Origin: Streptomyces gardneri
GTDB lineage: Bacteria > Actinomycetota > Actinomycetes > Streptomycetales > Streptomycetaceae
NCBI RefSeq assembly: GCF_006539185.1
Contig: NZ_BJMN01000043.1
Location: forward strand, 32,717 to 96,716
Direction of reading: 5' to 3'
Length of the DNA stretch: 64,000 nucleotides
In this document: positions 1 through 7,426 of the stretch, piece by piece
Layout: each line of letters opens with the position of its first letter
Numbering within the stretch: position 1 is the stretch's first letter
Notes under the pieces: generated by a model
The model's input: only the letters and a program-made list of their open reading frames with translations
Told to the model about the DNA's origin: nothing
Database searches by the model: none
Position numbers and translations under genes: made by a program

Positions 1-470
1 GCGATCAGCACGGCGTCCGCGGTGAGCGTCTCCTCCGTGCCGTCGGCGGCGGTGACGATCACCTGGCGGGAGCCGTCCACGGCCTGGCGGCCGGAGAGCC
101 GGCCGCGGCCGCGCAGCACCCGGGCACCCGCCCGGGTGACGGACGCGGTGATGTCGTGCGACTGGGCGAGCGCGAGGCGCTTCACCCGTCGGTTGACCTT
201 GCCGAGGTCCACGCCGACGACGCGGGCGGCCTGCTCCACGTGCGGGGTGTCGTCCGCGACGATGATGCCGAGCTCCTCGTAGGAGGAGTCGAAGGTGGTC
301 ATCACCTCCGCCGTGGCGATCAGCGTCTTCGAGGGAACACAGTCGGTCAGGACGGAAGCGCCGCCGAGGCCGTCGCAGTCGACGACGGTCACCTCCGCGC
401 CGAGTTGGGCGCCCACCAAGGCCGCCTCGTATCCGCCGGGTCCGCCACCGATGATCACGATCCGGGTCAC
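1..470 (-). CDS. lpdA: NAD(P)H-quinone dehydrogenase / flavoprotein disulfide reductase, LpdA-like (partial)
   Basis: N-terminal 156 residues of a pyridine nucleotide-disulfide oxidoreductase family flavoprotein; the rest lies beyond the left edge. GTG start at 470-468 (V-T-R-I-V-I-I-G-G-G-P-G-G). The FAD-binding GGGPGG motif follows at once. The active-site segment reads GGASVLTDCVPSKT: the second redox Cys is present but the first is replaced by Ser, so a dithiol/disulfide cycle is not expected. Mycobacterial LpdA (Rv3303c) has the same loss and acts as an NAD(P)H:quinone reductase rather than a lipoamide dehydrogenase; I infer the same here. In S. coelicolor, as I recall, a DeoR-type regulator lies just beyond this gene. 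Family certain, substrate inferred. Confidence 0.88.
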   Translation of the reverse strand, partial: MTRIVIIGGGPGGYEAALVGAQLGAEVTVVDCDGLGGASVLTDCVPSKTLIATAEVMTTFDSSYEELGIIVADDTPHVEQAARVVGVDLGKVNRRVKRLALAQSHDITASVTRAGARVLRGRGRLSGRQAVDGSRQVIVTAADGTEETLTADAVLI

Positions 471-523
471 TGGGATCTACGCCTCGCGTCTCGTTCTGCC
501 GGGGGGTCCCCCCGCTGGGGTGC

Positions 524-583
524 AGTGCGTACGCCATTGTCCCGCACGCTTCAAGTGCGTACCCCATTCTCCCGCACGCCCGG
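524..583. repeat. 30-bp direct repeat, two abutting copies upstream of the LpdA-like gene
   Basis: Copies 524-553 and 554-583 share AGTGCGTAC, CCATT and TCCCGCACGC with few differences. The copies cover the candidate promoter of the leftward gene. They could be a duplicated operator for a redox or other regulator; no known box is recognised. Confidence 0.6.
526..554 (-). promoter_or_regulatory. Candidate promoter of the LpdA-like gene
   Basis: On the minus strand TTGAAG (554-549), a 17-base spacer and TACGCA (531-526) form a housekeeping-type promoter ending about 55 bases before the GTG start. It sits inside a duplicated 30-bp sequence (524-583). Read by eye only. Confidence 0.45.
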
Positions 584-729
584 CGCGGCCTCGCGCCGGG
601 GCTCCGTAGGCGCGCGCCGGAGCACGCCGGGCGGCCCGCGACCGCCGGACCCCCGGGTGCGGCCGCGCTCCCACGGCCGCCGCCCCGGAGTCCGGCGGAC
701 AACCCGCCCGCTCCCGTACCCTCGGTGCC

Positions 730-1167
730 ATGTCGCTCTACGCCGCTTTCGCCGGCAACCTCGACGCGCGGCTGATGAGCCGCCGCGCACCGCACTCCCC
801 GCTGCGCGGCACCGGCTGGCTGAACGGCTGGCGGCTCACCTTCGGCGGCGAGCAGATGGGCTGGGAGGGCGCGCTGGCCACGATCGTGGAGGCCCCCCGC
901 TCACAGGTCTTCGTGGCGCTGTACGACATCGCTCCGATGGACGAGGACTCCATGGACCGGTGGGAGGGCGTAGGCCTGGACATCTACCGGCGGATGCGGG
1001 TCCGGGTGGACACGCTCGACGGCGAGGAGCCGGCCTGGGTGTACGTCCTCAACGGCTACGAGGGCGGTCTGCCGTCCGCGCGGTACCTGGGCGAGATCGC
1101 CGACGCCGCCGAGTCTGCGGGCGCCCCGCACGACTACGTGATGGAGTTGCGCAAGCGGCCCTGCTGA
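730..1167 (+). CDS. Gamma-glutamylcyclotransferase-like protein
   Basis: 145 residues, the size of a single GGCT-fold domain. The N-terminal YAAFAGNLD matches the substrate-binding turn (usually YGSN-L) of this family. The acidic segment DEDSMDRWEGVG fits the conserved Glu region (LDxxEG), and WVYVLNGYEGGLPSARYL fits the C-terminal family block. Such proteins cyclise gamma-glutamyl amines or dipeptides to 5-oxoproline, but actinobacterial members are uncharacterised and the substrate is unknown. It has its own promoter region (471-729) and lies between divergent lpdA and the downstream purine phosphorylase. Confidence 0.75.
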   Translation: MSLYAAFAGNLDARLMSRRAPHSPLRGTGWLNGWRLTFGGEQMGWEGALATIVEAPRSQVFVALYDIAPMDEDSMDRWEGVGLDIYRRMRVRVDTLDGEEPAWVYVLNGYEGGLPSARYLGEIADAAESAGAPHDYVMELRKRPC

Positions 1168-1275
1168 GGCGCGGGCGGGGGATGTGCGAACGCCCGACGG
1201 ACGGCGACGTGACCTCTCCTACTCCGTTCGTCGGAAACAACAAGACAACGATCGCATGTCCGTCAGCATCGTCAT

Positions 1276-1287
1276 CTACGCGCGTAG
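1276..1287. promoter_or_regulatory. Nucleoside-regulon operator (perfect palindrome) upstream of pnp
   Basis: CTACGCGCGTAG, a perfect 12-bp palindrome, lies 82 bases before the pnp start. A candidate -10, TACGCT (1300-1305), follows 12 bases later, so the palindrome covers the expected -35. A partial copy, CTGCGCGTAC, lies at 1307-1316. The same palindrome precedes deoC, add and the nucleoside importer; variants precede deoA and the BMP lipoprotein. Confidence 0.75.
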
Positions 1288-1368
1288 GCATTCTCCGGAT
1301 ACGCTTCTGCGCGTACCAGATCCGTCCGGGGCTCCCCTCGGACTCCCCTCCCCGAGGCGAGAGAGTCA

Positions 1369-2172
1369 GTGAACGCAACTGCCACCCCGTACGAAGCCGC
1401 CGAGGCCGCTGCCGCCCGTCTGCGCGAGCTGACCGGAGTCGAGAACCACGACGTCGCCCTGGTCATGGGCTCGGGCTGGGCGCCCGCCGTCGACGCGCTC
1501 GGCGCCCCCGAGGCCGAGTTCCCGGTGACCGAGCTCCCCGGCTTCCCGCCGCCGGCCGTCGAGGGCCACGGCGGCAAGGTCCGCTCGTACAAGATCGGTG
1601 AGAAGCGCGCGCTGGTCTTCCTCGGCCGCACCCACTTCTACGAGGGCCGCGGTGTCGCCTCCGTCGCCCACGGCGTCCGCACCGCCGTCGCCGCCGGCTG
1701 CAAGACGATCGTCCTGACCAACGGCTGCGGCGGCCTCCGCGAGGGCATGCGCCCCGGCCAGCCGGTCCTGATCAGCGACCACATCAACCTGACGGCCGCC
1801 TCCCCGATCGTCGGCGCGAACTTCGTGGACCTCACCGACCTGTACTCGCCGCGGCTGCGCGCGCTGTGCATGGAGGTCGACGAGACCCTGGAGGAGGGCG
1901 TCTACGTCCAGTTCCCCGGGCCGCACTACGAGACCCCGGCCGAGATCAACATGGTCCGCGCCATGGGCGGCGACCTCGTCGGCATGTCCACCACCCTGGA
2001 GGCGATCGCGGCCCGCGAGGCCGGCGCCGAGGTCCTGGGCATCTCCCTGGTCACCAACCTGGCGGCGGGGCTCTCGGGCGAGCCGCTGAACCACGAAGAG
2101 GTCCTGCAGGCGGGCCGTGACTCGGCCGCGCGGATGGGTGAGCTCCTGACGCGGGTCCTCGACCGGATCTGA
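1369..2172 (+). CDS. punA: Purine-nucleoside phosphorylase
   Basis: 267 residues, typical of trimeric PNP (PNP/MTAP family). It cleaves inosine/guanosine with phosphate to base plus (deoxy)ribose 1-phosphate in the cytoplasm. Family motifs seen: the glycine-rich phosphate loop VMGSGW near the N-terminus, GRTHFYEG, the long conserved block FPGPHYETPAEINM followed by GGDLVGMSTTLEA, and the purine-binding Asn in SLVTNLAAG. GTG start at 1369 follows the purine-rich GAGGCGAGAGAG. The upstream CTACGCGCGTAG palindrome ties it to the nucleoside catabolic genes further right. The phosphomannomutase-family enzyme downstream could convert (deoxy)ribose 1-phosphate to the 5-phosphate used by DeoC, but a 266-bp repeat-rich gap separates them. 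Confidence 0.93.
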   Translation: MNATATPYEAAEAAAARLRELTGVENHDVALVMGSGWAPAVDALGAPEAEFPVTELPGFPPPAVEGHGGKVRSYKIGEKRALVFLGRTHFYEGRGVASVAHGVRTAVAAGCKTIVLTNGCGGLREGMRPGQPVLISDHINLTAASPIVGANFVDLTDLYSPRLRALCMEVDETLEEGVYVQFPGPHYETPAEINMVRAMGGDLVGMSTTLEAIAAREAGAEVLGISLVTNLAAGLSGEPLNHEEVLQAGRDSAARMGELLTRVLDRI

Positions 2173-2190
2173 GTTCTTCCGGCCCACGGG

Positions 2191-2387
2191 GCCGCTGCGC
2201 GGGGCCTTCTCCCCCACCCCGCCCCTTCCCGAAACCGGGGCTCCGCCCCAGACCCCGGTCCTCAAACGCCGGACGGGCCGAAGTTGCCGCCGCAATCCAG
2301 CCCCGCCGGCGTTCGAGGCGCGGGGGTCCGGGGGCAGAGCCCCCGGTTCGGGAAGGGGCGGGGTGGGGAAAGGCTCCGCGCAGCGGC
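2191..2387. repeat. Long imperfect inverted repeat, Streptomyces intergenic element
   Basis: The pnp-phosphomutase gap is almost wholly an inverted repeat. The left arm begins GCCGCTGCGCGGGGCC and carries CCCCGCCCCTTCCCGAAACC; the right arm carries GGTTCGGGAAGGGGCGGGG and ends AGGCTCCGCGCAGCGGC. The centre has the CCCCGCCGGCGTTCGAGG motif that recurs in Streptomyces intergenic DNA. The transcript could fold into one very long hairpin. No ORF is likely here. Confidence 0.7.
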
Positions 2388-2438
2388 TCACGCGCCCGCA
2401 CCCGCCCCACCCCTCCCGCACCCCCCGAAAGGCACACC

Positions 2439-4091
2439 GTGACGCAGGACGACCTCCTCGCCCGGGCCCAGGCGTGGCTCGCCGAGGACCCCGACCCGGA
2501 GACCCGCGAGGAACTCGCCGCGCTCCTCGACCGCAACGCCACCGACGAGCTCGCCGCCCGCTTCGCCGGCACGCTCCAGTTCGGCACCGCCGGCCTCCGC
2601 GGCGAGATCGGCGCCGGGCCCATGCGGATGAACCGTTCGGTCGTCATCCGCGCCGCCGCCGGCCTGGCCGCGTACCTCAAGGCCAAGGGCCAGGAGGGCG
2701 GTCTCGTCGTGGTCGGCTACGACGCCCGCTACAAGTCGGCCGACTTCGCCCGCGACACCGCCGCCGTGATGACCGGCGCCGGCCTGCGCGCCGCGCTCCT
2801 CCCCCGCCCGCTGCCGACGCCCGTCCTCGCGTACGCCATAAGGCATCTGGGCGCCGTGGCCGGCGTCGAGGTGACCGCGAGTCACAACCCGCCCCGTGAC
2901 AACGGCTACAAGGTCTACCTGGGCGACGGCTCGCAGATCGTGCCGCCCGCGGACGCGGAGATCGCCGCCGAGATCGACGCGGTGCGCTCGCTGAACGACG
3001 TGCCCCGCCCCGAGGCCGGCTGGGAGACCCTCGGCGACGAGGTCCTGGAGGCCTACCTGGCCCGTACGGACGCCGTCCTGACCCCCGAGTCCCCCCGGAC
3101 CGCGCGGACCGTCTACACGGCCATGCACGGCGTCGGCAAGGACGTCCTGACGGCGGCCTTCGGCCGCGCCGGCTTCCCGCCGCCCGCGCTCGTCGCCGCG
3201 CAGGCCGAGCCCGACCCGGCGTTCCCGACGGTCGCCTTCCCGAACCCGGAGGAGCCGGGTGCCATGGACCTCGCCTTCGAGGCGGCCCGGGCCGTGGACC
3301 CCGACCTGGTCATCGCCAACGACCCGGACGCCGACCGCTGCGCGGTGGCCGTGCCGGACGCCTCCGTCGAGGGCGGCTGGCGGATGCTCCGCGGCGACGA
3401 GGTGGGCGCGCTGCTCGCAGCGCACCTCGTGCACAAGGGCGCGACGGGCGTGTTCGCCGAGTCGATCGTGTCGTCCTCGCTGCTCGGCCGGATCGCCGAG
3501 GCGGCCGGGGTCGGCTACGAGGAGACGCTGACCGGATTCAAGTGGATCGCCCGCGTCGACGGGCTGCGCTACGGCTACGAGGAGGCGCTCGGCTACTGCG
3601 TCGACCCGGAGGGCGTCCGCGACAAGGACGGCATCACGGCCGCGCTGCTCGTCGCCGAGCTGGCCTCGGTCCTCAAGGAGCAGGGCCGGACCCTCCTGGA
3701 CCTCCTCGACGACCTGGCGGTGGCCCACGGGCTGCACGCCACCGACCAGCTGTCGGTGCGGGTCGAGGACCTGAGCATCATCGCGAACGCCATGACGGCG
3801 CTGCGCGAGCGCCCGCCGGTCTCCCTCGCCGGTCTGACCGTCGTCTCGGCGGAGGACCTGACGAAGGGCACGGAGTCGCTCCCGCCGACGGACGGGCTGC
3901 GCTACCACCTGGAGGGCGACTACAAGGCCCGGGTGATCGTCCGCCCGAGCGGCACCGAGCCCAAGCTCAAGTGCTACCTGGAGGTCGTCGTCCCGGTCGC
4001 CGACGCACGCGAGCTGGTGCCGGCGCGCGCCAAGGGCGCGGAGCTGCTCGCCGCGATCAAGCGGGACCTGAGCGCGGCCGCGGGGCTCTGA
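2439..4091 (+). CDS. Phospho-sugar mutase (phosphomannomutase/phosphopentomutase family)
   Basis: 550 residues, alpha-D-phosphohexomutase superfamily. The active phosphoserine loop TASHNP is at residues 146-151 (Ser148), the metal loop DPDADR at about 295-300, and the C-terminal phosphate-binding RPSGTEPK at about 502-509. GTG start at 2439. It is annotated as phosphomannomutase in relatives, but its position beside pnp and within a nucleoside-catabolic region suggests a phosphopentomutase role ((deoxy)ribose 1-P to 5-P), linking PNP and DeoA products to DeoC. That is inference from context; specificity cannot be read from sequence. Confidence 0.88.
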   Translation: MTQDDLLARAQAWLAEDPDPETREELAALLDRNATDELAARFAGTLQFGTAGLRGEIGAGPMRMNRSVVIRAAAGLAAYLKAKGQEGGLVVVGYDARYKSADFARDTAAVMTGAGLRAALLPRPLPTPVLAYAIRHLGAVAGVEVTASHNPPRDNGYKVYLGDGSQIVPPADAEIAAEIDAVRSLNDVPRPEAGWETLGDEVLEAYLARTDAVLTPESPRTARTVYTAMHGVGKDVLTAAFGRAGFPPPALVAAQAEPDPAFPTVAFPNPEEPGAMDLAFEAARAVDPDLVIANDPDADRCAVAVPDASVEGGWRMLRGDEVGALLAAHLVHKGATGVFAESIVSSSLLGRIAEAAGVGYEETLTGFKWIARVDGLRYGYEEALGYCVDPEGVRDKDGITAALLVAELASVLKEQGRTLLDLLDDLAVAHGLHATDQLSVRVEDLSIIANAMTALRERPPVSLAGLTVVSAEDLTKGTESLPPTDGLRYHLEGDYKARVIVRPSGTEPKLKCYLEVVVPVADARELVPARAKGAELLAAIKRDLSAAAGL

Positions 4092-4109
4092 CCCCGGGGC
4101 GAACATCGA

Positions 4110-4141
4110 GGGCCGGTGCGGAAGCGATTCCGTACCGGCCC
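4110..4141. terminator. Bidirectional terminator between convergent genes
   Basis: A 14-bp stem GGGCCGGTGCGGAA / TTCCGTACCGGCCC (one G-U pair) with GCGA loop, followed by TTTCG, sits between the convergent stops of the phosphomutase (4091) and the PstB-like gene (4170). Confidence 0.75.
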
Positions 4142-4169
4142 TTTCGTCCGTCCGGGCGAATTCGGTGCC

Positions 4170-5018
4170 TCAGCCGAAGCGGCCGTTGACGTAGTCGGCG
4201 GTGCGCGGGTCGCGCGGTGAGCCGAAGACCGTGGCGGTCGGTCCGTGCTCGACGATCACGCCGGGGGTGCCCTGCTCGGCGAGGAAGAACGCGCAGGAGT
4301 CGGAGACCCGGGCCGCCTGCTGCATGTTGTGGGTGACGATCACGACGGTGACCTCCGCCTTCAGCTCGGCGATGGTCTCCTCGACGCGCCGGGTGGAGGT
4401 CGGGTCGAGCGCCGAGCAGGGCTCGTCCATGAGCAGGACGCGCGGGCGGACGGCGAGCGAGCGCGCGATGCAGAGGCGCTGCTGCTGGCCGCCGGAGAGC
4501 GCCCCGCCGGGCTGCCGCAGCCGGTCCCTGACCTCGTTCCACAGCCCCGCCCGGGTCAGGCACTCCTCGACGAGGTCGTCCTTGGCGTCCTTGCCCGCGC
4601 GGATGCCGCCCAGCTTCAGTCCGGCGAGGACGTTCTCGTACAGGGACATCGCGGGGAACGGGTTGGGCTTCTGGAAGACCATGCCGATCTCGCGGCGGGC
4701 GTGGGTGATGCGGCGGCCCCGGTCGTAGATGTCGGAGCCGTCGAGGAGGACCCGGCCGGCGAGCGAGGCGGTGCCGGTGAGTTCGTGCATCCGGTTGAGG
4801 ATGCGCAGGAAGGTCGACTTGCCGCAGCCCGAGGGGCCGATGAGGGCGGTGACCTCGCGGGCGGGCATGGCGAGCGAGACCCGGTCGAGGACCTTGCGGT
4901 CGCCGAACCACGCGGAGACGGCGTCGGCCTCCAGCGCGGCGGCGCGGGACGGGACCGGCGCGTCCCCCGGCACGGACGGTACGGGCGGCAGGGTGACGGT
5001 GTCGGCGAGATCGGTCAC
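4170..5018 (-). CDS. PstB-like phosphate-type ABC transporter ATP-binding protein
   Basis: 282 residues. Walker A GPSGCGKST at residues 61-69, Q-loop in VFQKPNPFP (the KPNPFP form is typical of PstB), signature ALSGGQQQR, Walker B VLLMDEPCSALDP, then the switch His in VIVTHNMQQA. It would energise the PstC/PstA-type permeases encoded at 14434-15486 and 13072-14298. GTG start at 5018, 20 bases after the sortase-like gene, as last gene of the group 7239 to 4170. The first 30 residues are a Pro/Ala-rich extension. Phosphate as substrate is inferred from family only, since the locus lacks phoU and the binding proteins are atypical. Confidence 0.9.
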   Translation of the reverse strand: MTDLADTVTLPPVPSVPGDAPVPSRAAALEADAVSAWFGDRKVLDRVSLAMPAREVTALIGPSGCGKSTFLRILNRMHELTGTASLAGRVLLDGSDIYDRGRRITHARREIGMVFQKPNPFPAMSLYENVLAGLKLGGIRAGKDAKDDLVEECLTRAGLWNEVRDRLRQPGGALSGGQQQRLCIARSLAVRPRVLLMDEPCSALDPTSTRRVEETIAELKAEVTVVIVTHNMQQAARVSDSCAFFLAEQGTPGVIVEHGPTATVFGSPRDPRTADYVNGRFG

Positions 5019-5038
5019 GGGCGGTGACTCCCTTGCGG

Positions 5039-5917
5039 TCAGAGGAGGTTGGGGAGGGCCCGGGTCAGCTGCCCGGACACGAGGACGCCGAGGGCGACGA
5101 GGACCGGGACGGCGGCGACCCAGGTCTGCCGGGCGCCCCAGCGGCGGCGGGCGAGGACGGCGAGGAGGGCGGCGGCGAGGAGCCCCTGGGCTCCGAGGAA
5201 GATCCCGGGCCAGACGTCGGACTCGCCCGCGAGCGGCTTCTCGGCGGCGGTGATCCAGCCGGGCCGCAGCGGCCTGGCCGGGCTCGGCCACGCCTCGCCG
5301 AGGAGCCGGGCGTCGACCCGGAGCACGTCCTCGGGGGTGTACGCGCCGCCGCTCGCCGTCATCAGGGTGAGCCGCCCCTCGCCCGCGCCGAGGGGGGCGG
5401 GGTTCGGGTCCCCTGGCCTGCGGACCGCGGTCACCTCGTACACGGCCGTGCCCTGACCGGTCGTCACCTCGACGCGGGCGCCGCCCGGCAGGCGGTGCAC
5501 GTCGTTGAACGGGCTGCCGTACCCCCACTGGCGGCCCATGATCACGCTGGCCCCTGCCTGGCCCGGCAGGGCCGTGTCCCGGCGGTGGCCGGGCCCGGAC
5601 ATCAGGACGCCGGAGGTGGTGCCTTCGGCGACGACCTCGCGGATCCCGAGCGCGGGGATGTGGAGGAGGGCGACCGGGGCGCCGAGGGCGAGGGGCTTTC
5701 CGTCGTACGTCGACTGGCCCACGGGCGCGGTGCCGAGGGCGAGTTGCTCGCGCAGGTCGTCGTAGGCGGTGGACTGGTCGCGGGCGTGCTGGAGGTGGCC
5801 GACGACGGTCAGGTTGGCGGCGAAGCCGATGAGGAGCGCGGCGAGGACGCACAGCGCCGCCCCGGCCAGGGCGAGCCCGGCACGGGGGGCGGCTGCGGGT
5901 GGTGTCGCGGTGGTCAC
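5039..5917 (-). CDS. Sortase-fold membrane protein lacking catalytic His and Cys (pseudo-sortase)
   Basis: 292 residues: N-terminal membrane segment (about 15-38), a class E/F-like sortase domain (about 85-220), then two C-terminal membrane segments. The domain aligns by eye with sortases: HIPALGIREVVAEGTTSG, GPGHRRDTALPGQAG, PFNDVHRLPGG. Where active sortases have the catalytic His (AGHR-type) it reads SVIMGRQWGYG. Where they have TLxTC it reads LTLMTASGG, the codon being GCG (Ala). The Arg strand VLRVDARLL is kept. A transpeptidase reaction is therefore not expected; it may bind or position sorting-signal proteins. Its GTG start overlaps the stop of the upstream surface-protein gene by 4 bases (GTGA), implying coupled expression with that LAATG-tailed protein. 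Confidence 0.85.
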   Translation of the reverse strand: MTTATPPAAAPRAGLALAGAALCVLAALLIGFAANLTVVGHLQHARDQSTAYDDLREQLALGTAPVGQSTYDGKPLALGAPVALLHIPALGIREVVAEGTTSGVLMSGPGHRRDTALPGQAGASVIMGRQWGYGSPFNDVHRLPGGARVEVTTGQGTAVYEVTAVRRPGDPNPAPLGAGEGRLTLMTASGGAYTPEDVLRVDARLLGEAWPSPARPLRPGWITAAEKPLAGESDVWPGIFLGAQGLLAAALLAVLARRRWGARQTWVAAVPVLVALGVLVSGQLTRALPNLL

Positions 5918-7239
5918 GGGCGGGGGGCCTTCGCCTTGCGCCGGCGGTTCTGGAGGACGGCTGCGGCGCCGAGCAGGCAGAGCGCGAGCGAGCCGAGGGC
6001 GGCGGAGGCGGCGGAGGCGCCGGTGGCGGCGAGGGAGCCGCTGCCGCCGTTGGTGGTGGTGCTGGTGTTTCCGGATCCTCCGGAGGAGCCTGACGTACCG
6101 CTGCCGCCGCTCGTACCGCCGCCGGACGAGCCGGAGTCACCGCCCGAGGAACCGCCCGAGCCGGCGCTGTCGTCGGTGCCCGTCGGCGCGGGCGTGCCGG
6201 TGCCGGACGGGCTCGCGGTGTCGGTGGGGGTCTCGCTCGGCGTCCCGCTCGGGGTCCCGGTCTCGCTCGGGGTGTCCGTCGGCGTGGGCGAGTCGGTGCC
6301 GGTGGGGTCGTCGGTCGGGGTCGGGGTCGCGGTGCCCGTGGGTGTGCCGGTGCCGGTCGGGGTCGGCGTGCCGGTGCCCGTGGGGGTCGGGGTGGCGGTG
6401 GGCTCGACCACGACGAGGCTGAGGACGAAGGAGCCTGCGGTGTGGGCCTCGGGGTCGGTGGGGGTGAAGGTGACGAGCACGGGCAGGCTGTCGTTGCCGG
6501 TGGCGGCGAGCCCGGTGAGGGTCGTCTCGGCCTTCCCGCCGACGACCGCGACCGTGGCGATGTCGACGAGCTCCTCGTTCACGAACTTCTGGAAGGTCAC
6601 CGAGCCCGCGGCGTCCTTGGGCTGGACGGTGGCGGTGAGGGTGGCCTGTCCCCCGGCGGTGGGGACCTCCGGGTCGGACACGACCTCAAGCAGCGTGGTC
6701 AGCTGCGCGATCGGGGCCCAGGCCTCGCCGGTGACCTCGATCATCGAGGAGAAGTACTGCTCCGTCTCGGCCCCGACGGCGGTCCGGCAGAAGAGGCGGA
6801 GCTCGTAGCGGCCGTCCAGGGGGCCCTCGGGGAGGAAGGTGCGGAGAGCGGCCTGGAGCGAGGAGTGGTCCGCCTGGACGTCGAGGGCCCGCGTGAAGGG
6901 GCCGTCGCTCAGGGAACCCGTGGCGACCGTGTCGGCGAGGACCGCGATGCCTCCGGTGGCGGAGTCGATCACCGCGAGCCGGGCCTTGACGTAGGGCTTG
7001 GCTGGGTCGGCCGGTGCGGGGCAGGCGGCGGGGGTGCCGACGCCGGTGGCGAAGGTCTCGGCCGTGGTGGAGCCCGAGGCGCCCTGGAACGTGAAGGTCC
7101 CGTGCACGGTGGCAGCCTTGGCGGGGGCGGCCAGCGCGAGGACGGCGGCGAGGGCGCCGCAGACCAGGGCGAGCACCGTGAGGAGCACGACGGGTGAGGC
7201 GGGTGAGGCCGGTGAGCGGAGTGGTGCGGGGCGGTTCAT
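5914..7239 (-). CDS. Ig-like-domain surface protein with LAATG cell-wall sorting tail
   Basis: 441 residues. Sec signal peptide with hydrophobic core about 15-40 ending near AKA; an unassigned domain (about 45-165); a bacterial Ig-like (Big_3-type) domain (about 175-265, ending at VTFTPTD); a Thr/Pro/Ser-rich stalk of TPT-type repeats (about 275-355); a Gly/Ser stretch. The C-terminal signal is LAATG at 403-407, then a hydrophobic segment and RRRKAK. LAxTG is the motif preferred by class E sortases of Streptomyces. First gene of the group that includes the pseudo-sortase and the PstB-like ATPase. ATG start with GGGGGGA upstream. Ligand unknown. Confidence 0.85.
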   Translation of the reverse strand: MNRPAPLRSPASPASPVVLLTVLALVCGALAAVLALAAPAKAATVHGTFTFQGASGSTTAETFATGVGTPAACPAPADPAKPYVKARLAVIDSATGGIAVLADTVATGSLSDGPFTRALDVQADHSSLQAALRTFLPEGPLDGRYELRLFCRTAVGAETEQYFSSMIEVTGEAWAPIAQLTTLLEVVSDPEVPTAGGQATLTATVQPKDAAGSVTFQKFVNEELVDIATVAVVGGKAETTLTGLAATGNDSLPVLVTFTPTDPEAHTAGSFVLSLVVVEPTATPTPTGTGTPTPTGTGTPTGTATPTPTDDPTGTDSPTPTDTPSETGTPSGTPSETPTDTASPSGTGTPAPTGTDDSAGSGGSSGGDSGSSGGGTSGGSGTSGSSGGSGNTSTTTNGGSGSLAATGASAASAALGSLALCLLGAAAVLQNRRRKAKAPRP

Positions 7240-7374
7240 GCGGGTCCCCCCGGGAGACGGTCGGGTAGCGGATACGGGTCGGGTGCGGGTCTGGTGCGGA
7301 GCTCGTACGGGCTCGGGTGTGGCGCGGCGTACGGGCTCGGGTGTGGAGCGCGTACGAGCTCGGGTACGCCGGGG

Positions 7375-7400
7375 GGCCGGGCACCCTGGGGTGCCCGGCC
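7375..7400 (-). terminator. Strong hairpin downstream of the secreted PstS-like gene
   Basis: A perfect 12-bp inverted repeat (GGCCGGGCACCC and its complement) with a 2-base centre, 27 bases past the stop of the gene at 7427. It separates that gene from the surface-protein group downstream. Confidence 0.65.
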
Positions 7401-7426
7401 GGTGTGCGGTTACGGGAGCGCGGTGA

